A stretch of DNA of 64,000 nucleotides from CAXXOK01 sp963675655 (GTDB lineage Bacteria > Bacillota > Clostridia > Christensenellales > Aristaeellaceae): the NCBI GenBank assembly GCA_963675655.1, contig OY776489.1:682001-746000 (forward strand), written 5' to 3'. Under the pieces are notes generated by a model that was not told the origin of the DNA, ran no database searches, and saw nothing but the letters and a program-made list of their open reading frames with translations. The position numbers and the translations under genes were made by a program. Shown here piece by piece: positions 8,293 to 17,295 of this stretch (within the stretch, counting starts at the first letter, position 1; the number at the start of each line of letters is the position of its first letter).

Positions 8293-8315
8293 AGCCAATT
8301 CCCTCTCCTCTCCGG

Positions 8316-9299
8316 TCAGGCCAGTTCACGCGCGCCGCGCCTGCGGGAAAGCGCCGTGGACAGGCACATAAAGCCCAGCAGTACCGCACCTTTGACAATA
8401 TCCTGCGAATATACATCCACGCCGACCAGATTCATCAGGTTATCCAGCGATGCCATGATGAACGCGCCGATAAACGTGCCGTACACGTTGCCCTCGCCGC
8501 CCTTGAGGCTCGCGCCGCCGATGATGACCGCCGCGATGGACGCAATTTGCAAGCTGGTCGTAGAACTTACATTACAAAAACGAAGCCGGAATTCCAGCGT
8601 AAGCGCGGCGATACCGCACAGCGTACCAGCCAGTGTGTAGACCAAAAATTTGATGCGGCCGGTATTGATGCCGCTCATCTTCGCCGCCAGCTCGCGCCCG
8701 CCCGTTTGGAAAATATTTTTACCAAACCGGGAAAAAGCTAGCGTAAAGATGACGATGATGGAAATGGTAATCCATAAAATTGTGGGAAACAGCCGACCAG
8801 CTGTGCCGCTTAAGCCCAGCGTCTGGATCATCCATTTCTGCTGCGCCTGAAAGTTCAGCTTTGCAGCGGAGCTAAGCACATAAGCCAGCGATTGGAACGC
8901 CATAAAAGTACCCAGCGTAATCATAAACGGCGGCACCCGGGTGCGGGAAACCAGAAAGCCGTTAATTGCGCCGCACGCCGTAGTCGCCAGAATCATCAGC
9001 AAAATGACCATCGGCATGGGAATCGCCTCATTCAAGCTGAGTAGATGCGTTACGCAGTAGCCCACGGCCACGATGCCGCTCACGCTCATATCCAGACCGC
9101 CGGTTAAAATAACCAGCATCTGCCCCAGCGCCACAATGCCGATGGCAGCCGCGCGCTCGCCGACATTGAGCATATTCCCGGTCGTCAGGTATGTACCGCC
9201 GGTCGACAGCGTGGCGATGAGTATCATCACCGCGCCCGAAACCAACACCGCATATTTGCGGAAAAATTCCTGCATGGAGGAACGGGTACCCGTCAACAT
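8316..9299 (-). CDS. Ribose-type ABC permease (second of two)
   Basis: A 327-residue multi-spanning permease of the RbsC/BPD_transp_2 family. Characteristic segments are LTGGLDMSVSGIVAVGYC, SRTRVPPFMITLGTFMAFQSLAYV and IIGGASLKGGEGNVYGTFIGA. Start ATG 9299 overlaps the stop of the preceding permease by seven bases, which suggests translational coupling. It differs from its neighbour at 9293, so the transporter probably works as a heterodimer. Confidence 0.9.
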   Translation of the reverse strand: MLTGTRSSMQEFFRKYAVLVSGAVMILIATLSTGGTYLTTGNMLNVGERAAAIGIVALGQMLVILTGGLDMSVSGIVAVGYCVTHLLSLNEAIPMPMVILLMILATTACGAINGFLVSRTRVPPFMITLGTFMAFQSLAYVLSSAAKLNFQAQQKWMIQTLGLSGTAGRLFPTILWITISIIVIFTLAFSRFGKNIFQTGGRELAAKMSGINTGRIKFLVYTLAGTLCGIAALTLEFRLRFCNVSSTTSLQIASIAAVIIGGASLKGGEGNVYGTFIGAFIMASLDNLMNLVGVDVYSQDIVKGAVLLGFMCLSTALSRRRGARELA

Positions 9300-10267
9300 T
9301 TTACTTTCGCCCCTTCCCGCAGGGAATTAAAGTACAACACCAGCACCAGCAGTGCGCCGACGATGATGCCTTCCATAAACCCTGAAATATTGGATAACCC
9401 GGTGAATACCACCAGCTTTTTCAAAATGCGGATAATGATAACACCCAGAAAAGCATTCCACACCGTACCCTCGCCGCCCGTGAGCGATACACCGCCCATG
9501 ACCACCGCTGCGATGGTGTACAGTTCGTAATCCTTAGCTGCAGCCGGATACCCCGAGTTAAGGTTGGCTGCGATCAGCACGCCCGCGATACCCGCGCACA
9601 GACCGGACAGCATATAAGCTTGCCTTAGCACCCGCCCGGTTTTCATGCCGCTGATGTGCGCGGCGTACCGGCTGGAACCTACCGCATAAAACGAACGCCC
9701 GAACCGGGTTTTCGACAATATCTGCATGATGATGACCAGCGCAATCATCGCGAAAATGAACATTACCGGTATCCATGTGCCGATTTTATAGGTTAGCACA
9801 TCTTTAAAGCCCGCCACTTCCAGCGCGATGGGCTTACCCTTAACCAGCGTATTGCCAAGCCCTGTGGCAATCCACGTCATGCCCAGCGTTACAATCAACG
9901 GCGAAATATTCATGCTGGTGATCAGCAGGCCGTTCAGGTACCCGATGAGCGTACAAACCCCTACTGCCAGTACAATCGCCACAAGAATGGTCAGCACATC
10001 GCCGCCCAAATACATATCCCGCATCACACGGGCGATGATCACCGTGGAAAGCCCGGCCACTGCGCCGACCGACAGGTCGATGCCGCCCGTCAGGATGGCA
10101 AACGTCATGCCGATTGCCAGCAGCGTCATATACGAAACCTCTACCAGCATCCCTGTGAGGTTCATTTTGCTGAGAAACGATGTGTTATACAGGCTGCAAA
10201 ACGCGAACATAACAACAACGACCAACCCCAGCGTGTTACGGGAAAGGGCCGCTTTTACCTTCTGCAT
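9293..10267 (-). CDS. Ribose-type ABC permease (first of two)
   Basis: A 324-residue permease of the RbsC family with LTGGIDLSVGAVAGLSTVI, MNISPLIVTLGMTWIATGL and VMGGVSLTGGEGTVWNAFLG. ATG 10267 is preferred to the upstream GTG at 10291 because GGGAGGAG ends seven bases before it. It follows the ATPase gene by 20 bases. Confidence 0.9.
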   Translation of the reverse strand: MQKVKAALSRNTLGLVVVVMFAFCSLYNTSFLSKMNLTGMLVEVSYMTLLAIGMTFAILTGGIDLSVGAVAGLSTVIIARVMRDMYLGGDVLTILVAIVLAVGVCTLIGYLNGLLITSMNISPLIVTLGMTWIATGLGNTLVKGKPIALEVAGFKDVLTYKIGTWIPVMFIFAMIALVIIMQILSKTRFGRSFYAVGSSRYAAHISGMKTGRVLRQAYMLSGLCAGIAGVLIAANLNSGYPAAAKDYELYTIAAVVMGGVSLTGGEGTVWNAFLGVIIIRILKKLVVFTGLSNISGFMEGIIVGALLVLVLYFNSLREGAKVKC

Positions 10268-10287
10268 TGCTTTCTCCTCCCTTTCGC

Positions 10288-11784
10288 TCACGCTTCGGCC
10301 GCCAGCAATATATCCGTAAGGATTTGCTGCTTATCGGCCTTTTCGATTGGATATTCATTGATAATGCGCCCCTGCCCCATGGTGAGAATGCGATCACTCA
10401 TTTCCATCAGCTCGTCAATATCGCTGGTGGCGATGACGATGGCATTGCCCTCGGCGGCATAGCGGCGGAAAATATCGTACAGGTCGGCGCGCGCGCCCAC
10501 GTCGATACCCTCTGTCGGCTCGATCATGAACAGCACGTCCACCTCGGCATTCATCCACTTGGCGACCAGCACCTTTTGCTGGTTACCGCCGGAAAGATAC
10601 TCCACAAACTGCGTGCAGCCGGAGCATTTGATGCGCATATCATTAATATAGCCGCGGGTCAGCTTTTCCGCCTGCCGCATGCTGACAAAGTGTTTTTTGT
10701 ATTTATTGATGTTGGTGATGATAACGTTATCCTGCAAATCCTTGCACAGCACCAGCCCCGCTTCCTTGCGGTTGTCTGGCACCAACCCGATGTTGTGCTG
10801 TATCGCATGGATGGGCGAACGCAGGGTGACCAGCTTGCCGTTTTTACGGATGGTGCCGTGGTGATAGCGCATAAAGCCGAAGCAGCACTGCGCCAGCATT
10901 TTTTTGCCTGAGCCTTCCAGCCCGGCGATGCCCAGCACCTCGCCTTTGCGCACGGAAAAGCTTACGTCATACAGCCCGGGCGCGCTTAGGTGTTCCACCT
11001 CCAGCGCCGTTTCCCCAAGCTTCGCGTTTTTTCCGCCGCGCTGGCCGCTGAACAGGTTTTCATTGCCCGTCATGCTGGCAATCAGCTGTTTTTGCGTTGC
11101 ATCCTCCACACGGAACCAATCGGCGTTATACCCGTCGCGCAGCACCGTAATAGAGGTGCCGATGCGGAAAACTTCATCCAAATGGTGGGTGATGTACACA
11201 ATACCGCAGCCCTCTGCGGCAAGGCGCTGAAGCGCTTCATACAAAGCGACGCGTTCCTTGTCGTCCAGCGGGGCGGATGCCTCGTCGATCAGCAAAATAC
11301 GGCTCTTGCGAGCCAGCGCCTTGCAAATGGCGATGATGCCCTGCTCGGATACCTTTAGGTCGCGCACAGGCACATCCAGGTTGATCTCCACGCCGAATTT
11401 GCCGATATATTCTTTCGCCTCCGCCTTCATGGCTGCAAAATCGAAGCGCTGGCGGCTGTTGCTTTTATATTTCTCGTTGCATAAAAAAATGTTTTCTACC
11501 GCGTTAAGCGTCGGCGCCAAATCGCGGTGCTGCTGCACGGCGTAAATACCGCAACGCACGGCTTCCGCGGGGCTGGTAATACGAACGGGTTTGCCCTCTA
11601 CCAAAACTTCGCCTGTGTAGTGTGTGTTGATGCCCGATAGTACTTTGACCAATGTGGATTTGCCCGCGCCGTTTTCGCCGCACAGGCAGTTGATCTCGCC
11701 CGCATCGATGGAAAAATCGACGTCGTGCAATATCTGCGTGCCGGAGAAAGAGATGTTGACTCCCCGGGCTTCTAAAAGTTTCAT
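10288..11784 (-). CDS. Ribose-type sugar ABC transporter ATPase, tandem domains
   Basis: A 498-residue cytoplasmic ATPase of the RbsA/MglA type with two nucleotide-binding domains. The first has Walker A GENGAGKST and Walker B LLIDEASAPL; the second has a divergent Walker A, GLEGSGKKM, and the signature YLSGGNQQKV, as usual in this family. ATG 11784 (MKLLEARGVNISF) is used; upstream residues in the same frame look non-coding and overlap a perfect palindrome at 11812-11841. It lies 80 bases after the binding protein gene and is coupled to two permeases. Confidence 0.93.
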   Translation of the reverse strand: MKLLEARGVNISFSGTQILHDVDFSIDAGEINCLCGENGAGKSTLVKVLSGINTHYTGEVLVEGKPVRITSPAEAVRCGIYAVQQHRDLAPTLNAVENIFLCNEKYKSNSRQRFDFAAMKAEAKEYIGKFGVEINLDVPVRDLKVSEQGIIAICKALARKSRILLIDEASAPLDDKERVALYEALQRLAAEGCGIVYITHHLDEVFRIGTSITVLRDGYNADWFRVEDATQKQLIASMTGNENLFSGQRGGKNAKLGETALEVEHLSAPGLYDVSFSVRKGEVLGIAGLEGSGKKMLAQCCFGFMRYHHGTIRKNGKLVTLRSPIHAIQHNIGLVPDNRKEAGLVLCKDLQDNVIITNINKYKKHFVSMRQAEKLTRGYINDMRIKCSGCTQFVEYLSGGNQQKVLVAKWMNAEVDVLFMIEPTEGIDVGARADLYDIFRRYAAEGNAIVIATSDIDELMEMSDRILTMGQGRIINEYPIEKADKQQILTDILLAAEA

Positions 11785-11811
11785 CCGTCCCACCCTTTCT
11801 GTATTGCGGCG

Positions 11812-11841
11812 GTCCGGGGACGGAGTACTCCGTCCCCGGAC
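11812..11841. repeat. 30-base perfect palindrome between binding protein and ATPase genes
   Basis: Arms GTCCGGGGACGGAGT and its exact complement, with no loop. In RNA this makes a very stable hairpin after the binding protein gene, likely limiting downstream expression or protecting the upstream message. Similar GGGGACGG-type palindromes occur as dispersed repeats in some clostridia, which I recall but cannot test here. Confidence 0.7.
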
Positions 11842-11864
11842 GCATGGCAAGCTGATTTTTTCAA

Positions 11865-13133
11865 TCAGTCTACGTTAAAAGGTGCAAACGGATCTTCCGG
11901 AATCCACTGATCCAGTGCGGAAACGCCGCCCATATCCACATAGCTTTGCGGATAGTACTTATCCCACATTTCGCCGGAGCAGGGGAAGATGTCGTACATG
12001 CCGTAGGAGCCGGGCACATAAGCGTCGCCCGCAGCTTCGCACATGGAGCTAAGCTCTTCCATCGCCGCTTTGGCTTCGGGGGTGTTGATGTTAAACAGGC
12101 GCTGCGCCAGTAGTACTTCGGTAGGAATATCGTTGCCATTCAGGTATTGGATGGCATATTCCAGCGCCGTTACACCGTAGCAGGGCGGATACTCGATTAC
12201 GCTGTATACCTTGCCGGTGAGCAGGTAATCTTTCAGGAACTCGGCATTGCCGTTGGAGGTAACATATACCAGATCGTTGTAGCCCATCATTTCCGCAACT
12301 TCGATCGCCTGGCCGCAGCCGGTGTCAAACGCGCAAACGATGCAATCCAAATCGTCGCCGTGCGCCGTCAGGATGTCCTGCGCGCCTTCGTACGCCATGG
12401 AATCGTCATAACCGCCATCCACAACCTGTACGATTTTAATATCAGGGTAGTCGGCCAGCACGCGGCGGATACCAGCGGAGCGATACACAGACACGCTGGC
12501 GCCAACCGCGCCGGAAATTTCGGCTACGTTGCCTTTGGGTTCGCCGTTTTTCTGGGTGAGCACTTCCACAATAGAAATACCCATCGCAACGCCGTCGCGG
12601 AAGTTATCACCTTCGATATCGGCAATGTACATGCCCTCGCCCACCGGCGCGTCAATCGCACGGTCGATGGTGATGAAAGGCACGCCCGCTTCGGTGCACA
12701 TGTCGCTTACTACGGAAAGCGGCGCGCTCTCGTTGGGGCTGAAGAGGAGGATGTCGGGCTGCTGTGCCAGCAGGGAACGGATATCCTCAATCTGCTTGGC
12801 GCTGTCTGCGCCGGAGTTGGCTACGATGTACTCAATGCCGAATTCCTCGTTCAGGTACTCCAGGCAATTGATCATATCGTTGTAAAAAGCCGCGCGCCAG
12901 CTATCCGCCATATCGCCGTTGGAAAAAGCGATTTTGTACTTCAGCGCGGGGATCGCGCCGACGTTTTCCACGCCGGGGATCTGCTCGTTGGTGTAGGATG
13001 CGGGTGTCAGGGACGTACCTTCGCCAGCGGCCTCGCGGGTTGCCACCGTACGGGGCGTGGTTTCTGCCAGCGCAGCCATGCTCATGGTGAGCATGCAAAG
13101 GGTCAAAAGCAGCGCTATCCATTTTTTAGCCAT
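11865..13133 (-). CDS. Ribose-type sugar ABC substrate-binding protein
   Basis: A 422-residue secreted binding protein of the Peripla_BP_4 type. A signal peptide (MAKKWIALLLTLCMLTMS, ending ALA before E) is followed by about 45 residues of linker and then the binding core (YKIAFSNGDMADSWRAAFYND, SPNESAPLSVVSDMCTEAGVPFITIDRAID, VYVTSNGNAEFLKDYLL). No lipobox cysteine. An AGGAGG site precedes ATG 13133. It sits directly downstream of the YesMN two-component genes, which probably activate it. The bound sugar cannot be named. Confidence 0.9.
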   Translation of the reverse strand: MAKKWIALLLTLCMLTMSMAALAETTPRTVATREAAGEGTSLTPASYTNEQIPGVENVGAIPALKYKIAFSNGDMADSWRAAFYNDMINCLEYLNEEFGIEYIVANSGADSAKQIEDIRSLLAQQPDILLFSPNESAPLSVVSDMCTEAGVPFITIDRAIDAPVGEGMYIADIEGDNFRDGVAMGISIVEVLTQKNGEPKGNVAEISGAVGASVSVYRSAGIRRVLADYPDIKIVQVVDGGYDDSMAYEGAQDILTAHGDDLDCIVCAFDTGCGQAIEVAEMMGYNDLVYVTSNGNAEFLKDYLLTGKVYSVIEYPPCYGVTALEYAIQYLNGNDIPTEVLLAQRLFNINTPEAKAAMEELSSMCEAAGDAYVPGSYGMYDIFPCSGEMWDKYYPQSYVDMGGVSALDQWIPEDPFAPFNVD

Positions 13134-13187
13134 GGGAAAACCTCCTTGTGTTTTTTATTCGGTTTGTCACCAAATGTTTATGAATCT

Positions 13188-13193
13188 ATTATA
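13188..13193 (-). promoter_or_regulatory. Possible -10 element upstream of the ribose-type binding protein gene
   Basis: The minus strand has TATAAT at 13193-13188, 55 bases before the start codon, without a recognisable -35. A promoter of this kind usually needs an activator, and the response regulator encoded just upstream is the obvious candidate. Confidence 0.4.
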
Positions 13194-13340
13194 GTCCTCC
13201 TCCTTTTATTCACCATGCACAATTCCTGCACGAATGTTCGTAATTTCAACATTGTACGTTTTTCGGCCACATTGCACATGGATAAAGAAAACCGCGCCGC
13301 GTTGTACAGCAACGCGCCGCGGCATGCGATGGATACCGGT

Positions 13341-14090
13341 TTATTCCCTGCGGAATTCGCTGATGGTCATGCCGACGTTCTTTTTAAACACGAGGCTGAA
13401 ATAATGCGCATCCTCCACGCCCACCTGACGCCCCACCTCGTAGGCAGCCACATCGGTTTCCAGCAACAGCTTCTTGGCGCGTTCAATACGCAGGTTCGTC
13501 AGGTACTCCACAAAGGTCATGCCCGTTTCCTGCTTCATCAACCTGCCCAGATGCCCGGTGCTTACAAAGCATTGCGCCGCTACATCGTTTAGGTTCAAAC
13601 CAGCGTCAGCCATGTTCTCCTCCATATAAGTCACTACACGGCTGACCAGCGGGTGTAGCGTGCGGCTGGGGCGCTGATCATCCAGCAGGGCAGCAATGCG
13701 CGCTTCCAGCGCAAGGCTGCTTTTCATGCGGGCAGTCACTTCCAGCAGCTCCGCAGCTTTAATGGGCTTGAGCAAATAGCCGATAATCCCCGCGTGGATG
13801 CTACGCTGGGCATACACAAAATCATCATAGCCTGTCACCACCGCAATCCGGATACGGGGATGTTTTTCCATTACGGCGCGGGCAAAATCGATGCCGTCCA
13901 TTACAGGCATACAAATATCCGTAAAGATAATATCCGGCGCCAGCTGTTCTACCAGCGGAAACGCCTCCTGCGCGCTCCCCGCCTCGCCCACCACCGTCAT
14001 GCCGTTTTCTTCCCAATCAATCGACATGAGAATCAGTTTGCGCAGCAGGCTTTCGTCGTCCACAATCAAAACTTTGTAAGGTACGCTCAT
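13341..14090 (-). CDS. YesN/AraC-type response regulator
   Basis: A 249-residue response regulator. Residues 1-120 are a receiver domain with Asp11 and Asp12 in the acidic pocket (YKVLIVDDE), phospho-acceptor Asp58 (DIIFTDICMPVMDG) and the LLKP lysine; residues 150-249 are an AraC-type double helix-turn-helix (LNDVAAQCFVSTGHLGRLMK and YEVGRQVGVEDAHYFSLVFKK). Its ATG overlaps the stop of the sensor kinase gene by four bases. It likely activates the ribose-type importer downstream. It is shorter than typical YesN (about 500 residues), lacking the middle domain. Confidence 0.92.
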   Translation of the reverse strand: MSVPYKVLIVDDESLLRKLILMSIDWEENGMTVVGEAGSAQEAFPLVEQLAPDIIFTDICMPVMDGIDFARAVMEKHPRIRIAVVTGYDDFVYAQRSIHAGIIGYLLKPIKAAELLEVTARMKSSLALEARIAALLDDQRPSRTLHPLVSRVVTYMEENMADAGLNLNDVAAQCFVSTGHLGRLMKQETGMTFVEYLTNLRIERAKKLLLETDVAAYEVGRQVGVEDAHYFSLVFKKNVGMTISEFRRE

Positions 14091-15856
14091 TTCAAATCCT
14101 CCGGAATGGTCAGTATAATCGTTGTGCCTTCGCCTGGAACACTGTCAATATGGCAGCACTCCTTACCGCAGAAAATGCGCATCCGCTCCATGGTGCCCCA
14201 CAGGCCGAAGCTGGATACGTCCCCGTCGCGCTCGCCCCGTAGAATAGCGCTGATCTGCCGGGGTTCCATGCCGATGCCATCGTCCCGCACGGTAATCACA
14301 GTGCCGCCTTCGCCGTGGTGCACGCCTATGTACACATTGCCCCGCGTGCTCTTGGCACGGATACCGTGGTATATGGCGTTTTCCACCAGCGGCTGTATCA
14401 CCAGCTTCGGGATGGGCGTTTTAAGGCACGTTTCGTCAATATCGTAATGGATGCGGTATTGATCCTGATAGCGAATTTTTTGAATGATCATATAGTTTTT
14501 GACCATTTCAATTTCCTCGCCCACGGTTAAAATATCCCGGCCTTTGCTCACGCTCATGCGGTAGTACTCGCTCAGCGCCCGGGAGATAAGCACGACGTTT
14601 TCATGATCCCCCATCATACCCAGAGACACGATGGAATCCAGCGTGTTATACAGAAAATGCGGTTTAATCTGCGCTTGCAGCACGTTCAGCTCCGCCTTGC
14701 GGATGACCTCCTGCTCCATAATATTTTGCTCGTGCAGCTCCCGCAGGCGGGTAATCATCTCGTTATAGCCGGCAAACAGATGCTCGAACTCGTCGCTTGT
14801 CGCGCGTTTCTCTATCATCGTGTACGATCCGGACTGCGCGCCGCTCATCGTATCCAAAAGCTGGCGGATGGGACGCGTGAAAATATGAGAGATCAATATG
14901 GACGCCATTAGCAGCACAACACCGTTGAGCACGATAATCAGCAGCGTCATCAGCCCCGTAATGTGATTGTCCGCCACCGCTTTGCCCACGTTGGTAATGC
15001 CGATCAGGTACCAGCCGCTGCTTTCGTCCTGCTGCCGGGTTACGATAAACTCATCCCCGCCGATTTCCTCGGTCAGGTCTTCGCCCTCCAGCTCTGTTTG
15101 GCTCAGCTGGTTTTGGAGCACCTCTTCATACTTGCCGCTAAAATCCCCCAGCCGCGCAACGCATTGATGATCGGTATCCACAATGGCGATCCGCTGGGCA
15201 TACATTTCCAGCGAAGGCTCAAACATATTGGCAAAAGCTTCGTTGGAAATATTAATGACCATGATGCCGAGGTTAGAAGCGTAGTTCACATCCCGTATCA
15301 GCCGGATCATGGAAACCATGTTGCCTTCGGAACGGTAGGAGAACGCCCCGCCGCCGTTGAGGGAAAGGATGTAAAGGCCCTTGCCCGCAATCACGCTCTG
15401 GTACCACTGCGCCTCGCTCACATGCTCCAGCTCAAAGCGCGTCGTCTCCTGTCGGCTGGCGGAAAATACGCCATCGTTAAAATCAAACACAAATACCGAG
15501 TCGATCGTCGGCACCGCTTGAATCAGCGAATACAGGTACACTTCCACCCGCGACTGTAAAAACAAATCTTCATCCACGGCGTCGCGGCGCAGCAGCGCCT
15601 GCAGCTTGCTGTTGGAGAAAATCAGCTTGGAGTAGTCGTTCATGTTGGAAAGCATCAGTTCCAGGTTGATTTTAGTGGCCGTTACCGTCTGCTCCGCAGC
15701 AGTCTGCACGCGCGAGCGCACATACTCCGTCGTTATGTTCTGGTATACGGCGATCGACAGGGTTACGACGACCACCACGACAATAAAATAAAACAGCGCC
15801 ACGCGCGGCCCAATTTTCCGGGGCCACCGTGCCAGCGCATTCCGTTTGCGCGCCAT
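14087..15856 (-). CDS. YesM-type sensor histidine kinase
   Basis: A 589-residue membrane sensor. An N-terminal membrane helix (VALFYFIVVVVVVTLSIAV) and a second one (LMTLLIIVLNGVVLLMASI) enclose an extracytoplasmic sensing domain of about 250 residues. Then come a HAMP segment, a His_kinase domain with the phospho-acceptor His400 in QIKPHFLYNTLDS, and an ATPase with VRDDGIGM. ATG 15856 has GGAGGGG five bases away. It is translationally coupled to the YesN gene. It probably senses an extracellular saccharide or the loaded binding protein, as in other YesMN pairs. Confidence 0.92.
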   Translation of the reverse strand: MARKRNALARWPRKIGPRVALFYFIVVVVVVTLSIAVYQNITTEYVRSRVQTAAEQTVTATKINLELMLSNMNDYSKLIFSNSKLQALLRRDAVDEDLFLQSRVEVYLYSLIQAVPTIDSVFVFDFNDGVFSASRQETTRFELEHVSEAQWYQSVIAGKGLYILSLNGGGAFSYRSEGNMVSMIRLIRDVNYASNLGIMVINISNEAFANMFEPSLEMYAQRIAIVDTDHQCVARLGDFSGKYEEVLQNQLSQTELEGEDLTEEIGGDEFIVTRQQDESSGWYLIGITNVGKAVADNHITGLMTLLIIVLNGVVLLMASILISHIFTRPIRQLLDTMSGAQSGSYTMIEKRATSDEFEHLFAGYNEMITRLRELHEQNIMEQEVIRKAELNVLQAQIKPHFLYNTLDSIVSLGMMGDHENVVLISRALSEYYRMSVSKGRDILTVGEEIEMVKNYMIIQKIRYQDQYRIHYDIDETCLKTPIPKLVIQPLVENAIYHGIRAKSTRGNVYIGVHHGEGGTVITVRDDGIGMEPRQISAILRGERDGDVSSFGLWGTMERMRIFCGKECCHIDSVPGEGTTIILTIPEDLK

Positions 15857-16176
15857 ACTACCCCTCCGTACCCGCCGCATGCGTTTTCACGCCGCGGGTA
15901 TACCGCAAATTATATCGGCAACCGTTTTTACGCAGGGGAAAAGCCCGGCGTATCAACCATTGCACAGTGGTATACCGTTTTCCATTTTTACCATAACGCC
16001 CGGCTCCGGCTTTACGCGCCCGGTTCCGGCCGGTTTCCCGTAAACACTGCTTTTATCGCTTTGCGGCTGTTCCAGCCGCATGCCGTAAAAAACGTACCCG
16101 GCAACGATTCGGCAAAAATAACAAGGCCGTCCGCTTCCCTTATTGGCTTTTATTCCACAGTGTGCACATCACACGT

Positions 16177-16205
16177 ACTATATCATTCATCGAAAATATG
16201 GTCAA
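16177..16205 (-). promoter_or_regulatory. Sigma-A promoter of the YesMN operon
   Basis: Minus strand TTGACC (16205-16200), a 17-base spacer and TATAGT (16182-16177). It falls at the decayed 3' end of the pseudogene and gives a leader of about 315 bases before the kinase start at 15856. The leader (15857-16170) has no open frame I can support. Confidence 0.7.
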
Positions 16206-16988
16206 GTTTTCTCCGCGGCGGCGTGCTGTTACTTCCGCTGCATCGGGCAGCGAATGACGATATCGTGCAGCTCATCCACCTGCCCGATTGTCGTTCTGGG
16301 TTTACTGCTCTTGGATTGCCCCACTTCGCTGCCGGCGGATACCGCGATTTCGCCATTGTTGATAAGCGCCGTTCCGAACGAAAGCACCTGCCACGCATCG
16401 GCATCCACCAGACTTTTCGCGGTCGTTTCGCTCTCCTCAATAATGGAGAAATTGCCATTATTGTCGATTACCAAAGCTTCATTGTCTCCCGCAGTATCCC
16501 GGTACAAAACACCGAGCGGATAACGTACCCGTCGTTGCGAAAGCCGTAATAATCACCATTGATGGCAAAAATCGCGTCGTTGCTCTCCGCCATGGCGGAT
16601 GTGGTTTCCTTGATGTTACGGCCATAAAAGCCGTTGGCCAGCGCCGTTTCCAAATAGGAAACATCCGCAGTTTGGATAGCGGCGATATACACGGCCGTAT
16701 CGTATACATACAAGGTTTCCAGCGTAATCTGTATATTTTCATCCGTGTAAGACGTATCGGTCATCACCGCTTCCGTACCGGATAATACTGTAGTTGTATC
16801 CTCCGCCTGTATCGTAAGGGTAGCGGCTTCCGCTATGGCGATACCCCCGGTCGTTTGCGAGGCGGTTGTCGCCGTCAGGCGCGCGGAATCACGAAAGCAT
16901 CCAACAACATATACGATACAGCCAATAGCAGCACGAGCGTGTATACAATCGCCCACCGAAATGATTGCTTTAAAAATCTCATACCCAT
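16182..16988 (-). pseudogene. Phosphodiester glycosidase-family protein, frameshifted and truncated
   Basis: The minus strand encodes remains of an extracytoplasmic NAGPA-domain protein. ATG 16988, with an AGAAAGG site, starts a membrane helix (MRFLKQSFRWAIVYTLVLLL) that stops after PRA because of a missing base near 16881. A second frame then carries LTATTASQTTGGI through ANGFYGRNIKETTSAMAESND and AINGDYYGFRNDGYVIR, and is shifted again near 16510. A third frame runs from YRDTAGDNEALVIDNNGNFSI to TIGQVDELHDI and ends at 16229. The usual C-terminus with the DGGGS motif is absent. At least two frameshifts and a 3' deletion make it non-functional. Sequencing error could explain a shift but not the lost end. 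Confidence 0.75.
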
Positions 16989-17215
16989 GAACCTTTCTGT
17001 ATCTTAATACAAGCCTATCTAGCAGCGCCGTTTGAAAGGCGGCTGAATGAAAAATGAACATCCAACGAAAATTTTACGAATACTGAAAAATAAGCTTTCC
17101 GCAAGCGCCCCCAAAACACGCGGTTAGTTGCTGCCTCGCAGGATCATGACAGGATCAAAAAAGCAAGCGCTGCTTACCCTACGATACTCAGGTCATGGCA
17201 TATCGCTCCCGGCAA

Positions 17216-17224
17216 TGGTATAAT
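17216..17224 (+). promoter_or_regulatory. Extended -10 promoter of the AraC gene
   Basis: TGGTATAAT (TGn before TATAAT), 72 bases before the start at 17296. The -35 region is weak (TGGCAT at a 17-base spacing), as common for extended -10 promoters. Confidence 0.5.
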
Positions 17225-17295
17225 AGAATTTAGCACGCGACCAGCAGTATACCAAATTTGCAAATGCTTTTTTCATTGAACATGGAGGGTTTCGG

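Noticed and set aside
12147..13592. A 481-codon open frame on the plus strand opposite the ribose-type binding protein
   Set aside because: The minus-strand gene has a signal peptide, ribosome site and clear family match; the opposite frame has none.
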